The notes below the pieces were generated by a model that worked only from the letters and a program-made list of their open reading frames with translations, did not search any database and was not told the DNA's origin. 12,116 bases of DNA from an uncultured Zetaproteobacteria bacterium (GTDB lineage: Bacteria; Pseudomonadota; Zetaproteobacteria; Mariprofundales; Mariprofundaceae). A program made the position numbers and the translations under genes. This document shows, in pieces, positions 6,861 to 12,116 of the stretch (the first letter of the stretch is position 1; each line of letters starts with the position of its first letter). The stretch lies in assembly GCA_947311795.1 (NCBI GenBank), contig CAMZLX010000072.1:1-12116 (forward strand), in the 5' to 3' direction.

Positions 6861-7629
6861 ATGATGCTGTTGTGTATATATTCTGATTGTGTTGTTCAGC
6901 AGCTTGATAAACTTCAAACGCCTGCGCTTGATTGGGTAAAGACCAATCCACGGGTGTCTTTCCATATTTTTTCAAATAAGTATTGGTTCTTGAAAAATAA
7001 TGCTGCCCAAAAAAACCTCTGTGTGCTGATAAGGGTGATGGATGCAAACCCTCAATCACCAGATGTTTATTTCTATCAATCAACGCACCTTTCTTTTGCG
7101 CATATGCACCCCACAGTATAAACACCAAATGTTCTTTCTCATCATTCAATGTTGCGATAATCGCATCTGTAAATTGCTCCCAGCCTTTTTTTTGGTGCGA
7201 TGCTGCTTTCCCTTTTTCCACCGTAAGTACGCTGTTTAGCAGCAATACGCCCTGCTTTGCCCAACTGACAAGGCAACCGTGCTGCGGCATCAACGCACCT
7301 TCATCCTGCTCAATTTCTTTGTAAATATTACGCAATGAAGGCGGAAGCCTTTGTTCAGGAGGAACAGAAAAACATAAACCATGCGCTTGCCCTTCGCCGT
7401 GATAAGGGTCTTGCCCAAGAATCACAACACTCACCTTATCAAACGGGGTTAAATTCAGTGCTGCAAAATACTGGTAAGGCTGCGGGTAAATCAGCTTACC
7501 CGCGCGAATTTCATCATCAAGGAACTGCATCAATGTTTGCATATTAGGTGAATGAATAGCGTGGCTTAGGTGTCTCTCCCAAGAACTTTCCAATGTTATG
7601 CCTGTTTTCATAGCTGGATATTGAAGCAT
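6859..7629 (-). CDS. ung: Uracil-DNA glycosylase, family 1
   Basis: Ung removes uracil from DNA after cytosine deamination or dUMP misincorporation, starting base excision repair. Family-1 motifs are complete: VVILGQDPYHG (68-78, catalytic Asp74), GLCFSV (84-89, Phe stacking on uracil), LLLNSVLTV (129-137, Asn132 for uracil specificity) and HPSPLSAHRGFFG (196-208, catalytic His196 and the DNA-intercalating loop). From the chosen ATG (7627-7629) it is 256 residues, somewhat longer than E. coli Ung (229) through a C-terminal tail after about 232 that looks unconserved. GAGAAG 8 nt upstream supports this start. A TTG at 7656 and an ATG at 7611 are alternatives. It lies reversed between cbbM and cbbQ and has no evident functional link to RuBisCO. 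Confidence 0.95.
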   Translation of the reverse strand: MLQYPAMKTGITLESSWERHLSHAIHSPNMQTLMQFLDDEIRAGKLIYPQPYQYFAALNLTPFDKVSVVILGQDPYHGEGQAHGLCFSVPPEQRLPPSLRNIYKEIEQDEGALMPQHGCLVSWAKQGVLLLNSVLTVEKGKAASHQKKGWEQFTDAIIATLNDEKEHLVFILWGAYAQKKGALIDRNKHLVIEGLHPSPLSAHRGFFGQHYFSRTNTYLKKYGKTPVDWSLPNQAQAFEVYQAAEQHNQNIYTTAS

Positions 7630-7766
7630 GTCATATACTTCTCGTCCACTTATCAAAAAAACTGATATAATCCATAAGAATTATAAGCATGTATTTTTAT
7701 TTTAATAGCCTATAATTGGGCTTCATTGATATTTGGAACGACAATTTTAACAAGACGAGGTTAGCT
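7630..7766. promoter_or_regulatory. ung/cbbQ divergent intergenic region
   Basis: This very AT-rich 137-bp gap must hold the cbbQO promoter, because cbbM is terminated upstream. Plus-strand TATAAT boxes occur at 7666-7671 and 7711-7716, and a minus-strand TATAAT at 7685-7680 could serve ung. None has a good -35 at 16-18 bp, so the assignments are weak. GAGG at 7757-7760, 6 bp before the ATG at 7767, is a good RBS and fixes the cbbQ start. The operator dyad seen upstream of cbbM is not repeated here. Confidence 0.4.
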
Positions 7767-8570
7767 ATGAGCAACGAAGCACAATACACGATTAAAGAAG
7801 AACCCTTTTACCAAGCTCAAGGTGATGAAATTGAGCTTTATGAAGCAGCTTATGCTGCCCGCCTTCCTGTCATGGTCAAAGGACCAACAGGCTGTGGTAA
7901 ATCACGCTTTATTGAATACATGGCTTGGAAACTTGGCAAACCATTGATTACAGTGGCATGTAATGAAGATATGACTGCATCGGATTTGGTCGGGCGTTAT
8001 CTCTTGGATGCCAACGGTACACGATGGTTGGATGGTCCACTCACCGTTGCCGCCCGCATTGGCGCGATTTGTTATTTGGATGAAATCGTTGAGGCTCGCC
8101 AAGATACAACCGTCGTCATTCATCCGCTTACAGACCATAGACGCACTTTGCCTTTGGATAAAAAAGGCGAGTTACTTGATGCGCATGAAGATTTCCAATT
8201 GGTGATTTCATATAACCCAGGTTATCAATCCTTGATGAAAGATTTGAAACAATCGACCAAACAACGTTTCACAGGTTTTGAATTTGATTATCCATCAGAA
8301 GCTGTTGAAACTGCCATTGTTGAAAAAGAAACTGGTATTGATCATGAATTAGCCAGCAAACTGGTAAAAATTGGTGCTGCCGCACGTAATCTTAAGGGTC
8401 ATGGTTTGGATGAAGGTATTTCAACCCGACTGCTGACTTATGCTGCAACCTTGATTAAAGGTGGTATTGAGCCTAAAGCTGCTTGCCGCATGGCTTTGGT
8501 GCGTCCGATTACGGATGATGCTGACATTCGTGTCACCTTGGATCACGCTATCGAAACAATTTTCGCATAA
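7767..8570 (+). CDS. cbbQ: RuBisCO activase AAA+ ATPase subunit CbbQ
   Basis: CbbQ is a MoxR-group AAA+ ATPase. With CbbO it forms a hexameric motor that remodels RuBisCO and ejects bound inhibitory sugar phosphates (shown for Acidithiobacillus ferrooxidans). The 267-residue protein shows Walker A GPTGCGKSR (39-47), Walker B ICYLDE (101-106), a sensor-1 Asn150 in SYNPGYQ, an Arg-finger candidate Arg167 in TKQRFTGFEF, and a sensor-2-like GISTR (217-221). The close relative NorQ shares this architecture, but the position beside cbbM and in front of cbbO favours CbbQ. The frame is open from 7716, but the 17 extra residues are atypical and the GAGG at 7757-7760 supports the ATG at 7767. It is followed by cbbO after 9 bp, so the two are surely co-transcribed. 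Confidence 0.93.
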   Translation: MSNEAQYTIKEEPFYQAQGDEIELYEAAYAARLPVMVKGPTGCGKSRFIEYMAWKLGKPLITVACNEDMTASDLVGRYLLDANGTRWLDGPLTVAARIGAICYLDEIVEARQDTTVVIHPLTDHRRTLPLDKKGELLDAHEDFQLVISYNPGYQSLMKDLKQSTKQRFTGFEFDYPSEAVETAIVEKETGIDHELASKLVKIGAAARNLKGHGLDEGISTRLLTYAATLIKGGIEPKAACRMALVRPITDDADIRVTLDHAIETIFA

Positions 8571-8579
8571 AGGCTCATC

Positions 8580-10856
8580 ATGTCTGAAGTCATAGAAATT
8601 GCGGAACGTTCCGCAGAATACCTCGCCTACTGGGAAACGCTAAACTGCCGCTTTCCAGAAGCTGATGCTGTCTTTGATGAATGCATCAGAGAAGCCAAGG
8701 CTTTATTATCCCCTGAAGGTGTGGATACCTATATCGAAAACGCCCGTTTTATCGGCAAAATGGGGCGTGGTGTTGAGCCGCTTCTCATCTATTTGGAAGA
8801 AGCGCCAACGGTTGCATCCATTGTGGGCGAACCCATCTTGGATGACATCAAAGATTTTTGTTTGTTTTTGTCCACCAATACCAACTTCAAAGCGATGATT
8901 CCCTTTTTGCAATCCTTAGCCGCAGTGACACGCAGCCTACATAGCTATGAACAACTGCATCATTACATTGATATTCTCAAAAATATGCTGGATAAAACCA
9001 CTGCATCTGTGCATGGGCATCATAAAACATTCCCAAGCCCTGGTTTACCATTGCTGCTAGAACAAGCGCCACGTTTACTTCGCGCACTTAGCCTTGAAGG
9101 TTTTAAAAACTGGGTGGATTACGGTGTAAAATATTATAACAATCATCCCGAGCGTCAGAAAGATTATTTCTGCCTTCAATCACCCGACGCAGTCGCTGTG
9201 ATGCAGCGCGAACGTCATGGTACATTGATGATTGACCATGAACGTCAGCTTGACCTTTATTTGCGCGGACTATGGCAAGACCACGATTATCTTGTGCCCT
9301 ACTCATCAGCATTTGATGAGTTGCGTAAACCCATGCCCTATTATGATAAATTGGGTATTCGTTTACCCGATGTGTATGATGATAAAGATGGTGTGTCGGG
9401 CATAGACCGCTATCGCGCGACCCTTGCTCACATGGCAGCACATCGCCGTTGGAGCAATCAAATGATTGTGGATAACTGGAGCCCATTTCAACGGGTTGCG
9501 GTGGAAACATTTGAAGATTCGCGTGTTGAATATTTGGCAATCAAAGAATTCCCAGGTTTACGCAAGCTTTTCCTTTCACTACACCCCATTCCTAACGAAG
9601 ATGATTTAGAGATTGAAGGTGAATCTATGGTGCGTCTAAGGCTAGCTTTGTTGTCTCGCGCTATTCTTGACCCTGATTTTGAAGTAAAACACGATGATAT
9701 TCGAGAATCTGTGAAACGTTTCTTCATTGAAATGGAAAAAGATGGTGTGTCCAGTAGTGACAATATGGCAAGCCTTGCCTTGAGCTTCACTGCGCGCACC
9801 CGCCGCCAAACTGATTTGTCACCCAAGATTTATTTTGAAAACACCGAAGTCGATTACCGTGATGATAACCGTCATCTATGGATTTATATTGAGCAAGGTG
9901 ATGATGAAGAAACACAATTTGAACACCTTGAAGAACAGCGGCAAGATGATGAAGTCAATGCGCTTCCGCCTCGCCACTACCATGAATGGGATTATAATTC
10001 GCAACATTATCGCCCGGATTGGGTGAGTGTGTATGAAGCGATTCATCCTGCGGGTAATGTGAATGTCATTGATAATATCCTTGATAAACATAGCGCACTT
10101 GCCAAACGTCTTAAAGCCATACTTGATGCGTTGAAACCCCAACAAAAAGTGCGCATTCGTTATCAAGAAGAAGGTTCAGAGCTTGATTTGGATGTGGCGA
10201 TTCGCTCATTGATTGACCTCAAAAGCGGTTCGCAACCTGATATGCGTATCAATATGAGCCATAAAAATGATGGGCGTGATATTGCTGTGATGTTGGTCTT
10301 GGATTTATCGCAATCATTGAATGAAAAAGCCAAAGGTAGCAGCCAAACCATTCTGGAATTGTCGCAAGAAGCTGTGACTTTACTTGCATGGACGATTGAA
10401 CAGTTGGGTGACAAGTTTGCCATTGGTGGCTTCAATTCCAACACCCGTCATGATGTGCGCTACTCGCATATCAAAGGGTTTAGTGAACATTTTGATAATG
10501 AAGTGAAGTCACGTTTGGCAGCCATGGAAGCCAAGTATTCCACGCGAATGGGTGCTGCTATGCGCCATGCCGCGCATTATTTGGAAGCACAAAAAGCAGA
10601 TAAAAAATTGATGCTTGTGCTTACCGATGGTGAGCCCGCTGATATTGATGTGGAAGATGACCAACTTTTGATTCATGACACCCATCAAGCGGTGAAAGAA
10701 TTGGCAGCCCAAGGTATTTATAGCTATTGCATCAACCTAGACCCCAAAGCTGATGAATATGTTCAAGATATTTTTGGTAAACAATACACGGTGATTGATA
10801 ACGTGGATAAGTTGCCCGAGAAATTACCGAAAATCTTTATGGCACTAACCAAATAA
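8580..10856 (+). CDS. cbbO: RuBisCO activase adaptor CbbO (von Willebrand A domain)
   Basis: CbbO is the adaptor that docks one copy on the CbbQ hexamer and contacts RuBisCO through its C-terminal vWA domain. The protein is 758 residues. The first ~430 residues are mostly helical with no motif I recognise. A very acidic linker follows (about 437-460, rich in Asp and Glu). The vWA domain spans about 565-758 and has a complete metal-binding MIDAS: DLSQS (Asp575, Ser577, Ser579), Thr655 in STRMG and Asp683 in TDGEP. An intact MIDAS matters because the domain is thought to bind an acidic RuBisCO residue through the metal. AAGG overlapping the cbbQ stop (8569-8573) serves as RBS. Given the neighbouring form II enzyme, it is probably of the Q2O2 type described for CbbM. 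NorD is the alternative relative; context argues for CbbO. Confidence 0.93.
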   Translation: MSEVIEIAERSAEYLAYWETLNCRFPEADAVFDECIREAKALLSPEGVDTYIENARFIGKMGRGVEPLLIYLEEAPTVASIVGEPILDDIKDFCLFLSTNTNFKAMIPFLQSLAAVTRSLHSYEQLHHYIDILKNMLDKTTASVHGHHKTFPSPGLPLLLEQAPRLLRALSLEGFKNWVDYGVKYYNNHPERQKDYFCLQSPDAVAVMQRERHGTLMIDHERQLDLYLRGLWQDHDYLVPYSSAFDELRKPMPYYDKLGIRLPDVYDDKDGVSGIDRYRATLAHMAAHRRWSNQMIVDNWSPFQRVAVETFEDSRVEYLAIKEFPGLRKLFLSLHPIPNEDDLEIEGESMVRLRLALLSRAILDPDFEVKHDDIRESVKRFFIEMEKDGVSSSDNMASLALSFTARTRRQTDLSPKIYFENTEVDYRDDNRHLWIYIEQGDDEETQFEHLEEQRQDDEVNALPPRHYHEWDYNSQHYRPDWVSVYEAIHPAGNVNVIDNILDKHSALAKRLKAILDALKPQQKVRIRYQEEGSELDLDVAIRSLIDLKSGSQPDMRINMSHKNDGRDIAVMLVLDLSQSLNEKAKGSSQTILELSQEAVTLLAWTIEQLGDKFAIGGFNSNTRHDVRYSHIKGFSEHFDNEVKSRLAAMEAKYSTRMGAAMRHAAHYLEAQKADKKLMLVLTDGEPADIDVEDDQLLIHDTHQAVKELAAQGIYSYCINLDPKADEYVQDIFGKQYTVIDNVDKLPEKLPKIFMALTK

Positions 10857-10859
10857 AAC

Positions 10860-10889
10860 AAAGTAGGCATTGATTTGCCTACTTTTTTT
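10860..10889. terminator. Probably bidirectional terminator between cbbO and the EamA gene
   Basis: AAAGTAGGCA (10860-10869) pairs perfectly with TGCCTACTTT (10876-10885) around a 6-nt loop, and seven T follow from 10883 for cbbO. On the minus strand the same stem is followed by TTTGTTTTATTT-like sequence, so it can also end the convergent EamA transcript, whose stop is at 10894. Confidence 0.9.
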
Positions 10890-10893
10890 CTAC

Positions 10894-11733
10894 TTACTTG
10901 TCGCGTTGCAGCACCAACAGCAGTGTACCACCCAAAATCAGTGCGGCGGCAATCATAAGACGCTTGGTTAATGTTTCCGATACAAACATCACGCCACCAA
11001 ACGCTGCAATCACAGGCACAAGCAATTGTAATACCGCCGTTTGCATGGTGCTTAAACCTTTGAGCGCCATATACCAAAGCGTGTATCCCAAGCCGGATGC
11101 AATTGCGCCTGAGAGCACCGCAAGCAACACACCAGACATATCCCAAACCGCGTCTTGCCATGTGAAAACCAACACAAGCAAAACCAAAGGTATGGTGCGT
11201 ATAAAATTAAATGCGGTGTCTGCCAACGGAAATGTTGAGCCATATCCTTTGAGGGTATAAACGCTCCAAGCCAAACCTGAAACCACCATGAGCATAAAAC
11301 CCGACCATGACGGTGCGCTTGCGCCGGGAAGCATAAGATAAACAAAGCCAGCAATAGCAATGCTCAACCCAAGCAAGACCATAGGTTTGAGTTTGTCGCC
11401 CTGCCACAACGCAAAACCAATCATAGTTACTTGAATCGTACCAAATAAAATCATTGCGCCCACACCTGTATCCAGTGAAATATAGGCATAAGAGAAGGTC
11501 AGCGCATAAATAAACAGCATCAAACCTGCGAGCTAACTGCCTTTCTGTTGCCGTTGCATGGTTGATATTGATTGCCACCTCACCAACACATAAAGCATCA
11601 GTGCGCCTGATAAAAGGCGGATGGAGGTAAAACTTGCGGCATCAATCAATCCAGAACCCAATGCCAAACGGCACAACACGGAATTGGCTGCAAATGCAAT
11701 CAATGCTAGGGATGTAAGCCAAAATATTTTCAT
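10894..11733 (-). pseudogene. EamA/DMT-family transporter interrupted by an in-frame amber codon
   Basis: The frame encodes a 10-TM drug/metabolite transporter (EamA superfamily) of about 279 codons, an inner-membrane permease of unknown substrate. It starts MKIFWLTSLALIAF and includes CRLALGSG, SFTSIRLLSGAL (35-46), SYAYISLDTGVGA, and a second EamA half with GYTLWYMALKGLSTMQ and LLVPVIAAFGG. Codon 67 (11535-11533) is TAG, between QQKGS and LAGLMLF. Both halves are in the same frame with no loss of homology, and members of this family from memory read GSW at this point, so a single TGG to TAG change is the simplest explanation. Everything else looks under purifying selection, which implies a recent mutation, a sequencing error or read-through. 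A protein restarted after the stop would lack the first two membrane helices. It converges with cbbO and shares its terminator. Confidence 0.8.
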
Positions 11734-11832
11734 GTGTTTTGGTTGCCTTTATACGCTAAACCTTACCCTGTGATACTCAACACTGATACATCTTCCGTGC
11801 AATACTATTATTCACCCATCCTAAAGAGGAAC

Positions 11833-11837
11833 GGAGG
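11833..11837 (+). promoter_or_regulatory. Ribosome binding site of the partial gene at the window end
   Basis: GGAGG lies 4 nt before the ATG at 11842 and 13 nt before a second in-frame ATG at 11851. A further GAGG-like stretch (AAAGAGGAA, 11823-11831) lies just upstream. Strong RBS sequences suggest good expression from the first ATG. Confidence 0.6.
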
Positions 11838-11841
11838 CAAT

Positions 11842-12116
11842 ATGATTTCAATGAAAAAAACAATATTAGCAACAGCATGTGCTACAGCTTTTTTAGCATC
11901 CAATGCATTCGCAAGCGAAACCTATATATGCAAACATGGTGATAAGGAACGTATTATCAGCGTAGTGTATGAGGTTGAAGGACAAGCTGTACCTTGTAAG
12001 GTGGTATACACCAAAGATGGCGCAGTAGAAACACCATGGAACGCGCAAAATCTAGCAGGTTACTGCGAAGAACAAGCAGCAGCCTTTGTTGAAAAACAAC
12101 GCGGTTGGGGCTGGAC
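11842..12116 (+). CDS. Small secreted Cys-containing protein, 3' end outside the window
   Basis: The open frame gives 91 residues before the window ends, with no stop. It begins with a Sec signal peptide (MISMKKTILATACATAFLAS, cleavage likely after NAFA at residue 24). The mature part is polar and soluble, with Cys30 (YICKHG), Cys52 (VPCKVVY) and Cys75 (GYCEEQ), and a segment ending KQRGWGW. A further Cys may follow and allow two disulfides in the periplasm. No lipobox was seen. I do not recognise a characterised family; it resembles short uncharacterised periplasmic proteins of proteobacteria. A GGAGG RBS precedes it. It is divergent from the EamA gene, with about 108 bp between them holding no convincing promoter (TACTAT at 11803-11808 has no good -35). 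Confidence 0.7.
   Translation, partial: MISMKKTILATACATAFLASNAFASETYICKHGDKERIISVVYEVEGQAVPCKVVYTKDGAVETPWNAQNLAGYCEEQAAAFVEKQRGWGW

Noticed and set aside
10898..11578. Open frames of about 100-130 codons on both strands within the EamA gene
   Set aside because: They are out of frame with the transporter, which has clear membrane helices and family motifs, so they are shadows.
11803..11808. TACTAT as a -10 for the secreted-protein gene
   Set aside because: No acceptable -35 lies 15-19 bp upstream, so it is not listed as a promoter.

Overview
The window carries a carbon-fixation locus from what looks like a moderately AT-rich, chemolithoautotrophic proteobacterium. The anchor is a complete form II RuBisCO gene (cbbM) with a divergent LysR-type regulator (cbbR) on one side. 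On the other side, beyond a reversed ung gene, lie the CbbQ/CbbO RuBisCO-activase pair. Form II RuBisCO with CbbQ/CbbO and a low GC content fits Zetaproteobacteria (Ghiorsea-like iron/hydrogen oxidisers) or sulfur-oxidising gammaproteobacteria. This taxonomic guess is inference; no rRNA or other marker gene is present.

Layout. (1) 36-683, minus: aat, the leucyl/phenylalanyl-tRNA-protein transferase of the N-end rule. (2) 779-4355, plus: a tight three-gene operon of nadA (quinolinate synthase, NAD synthesis), a secreted OmpA-C/Pal-type peptidoglycan-binding protein with a long coiled coil, and a LOG/TIGR00730-type nucleotide-binding protein. (3) 4352-5263, minus: cbbR, whose stop codon overlaps the LOG stop codon tail to tail. 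(4) 5264-5394: the cbbR/cbbM control region. It has a perfect 9-bp inverted repeat whose arms coincide with symmetric divergent promoter elements, a short leader hairpin and a strong RBS. (5) 5395-6798, plus: cbbM, closed by a strong terminator. (6) 6859-7629, minus: ung, uracil-DNA glycosylase. (7) 7767-10856, plus: cbbQ-cbbO, closed by a probably bidirectional terminator. (8) 10894-11733, minus: an EamA/DMT-family transporter interrupted by one in-frame amber codon. (9) 11842 to the window end, plus: the start of a small secreted Cys-containing protein that runs off the edge.

How the genes work together. CbbR probably senses metabolic state and controls cbbM from the shared intergenic region. 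CbbM fixes CO2. CbbQ (MoxR-type AAA+ ATPase) and CbbO (von Willebrand A adaptor) form the motor that removes inhibitory sugar phosphates from RuBisCO. Because of the cbbM terminator and the reversed ung gene, cbbQO cannot simply be co-transcribed with cbbM and needs its own promoter. The other genes are housekeeping or of unclear function.

No tRNA, rRNA, CRISPR array, insertion sequence or prophage gene was seen. I found no clearly new biological system. The most notable points are the symmetric promoter/operator, the ung gene splitting the RuBisCO/activase set, the amber codon in the transporter gene, and the nadA-OmpA-LOG operon.
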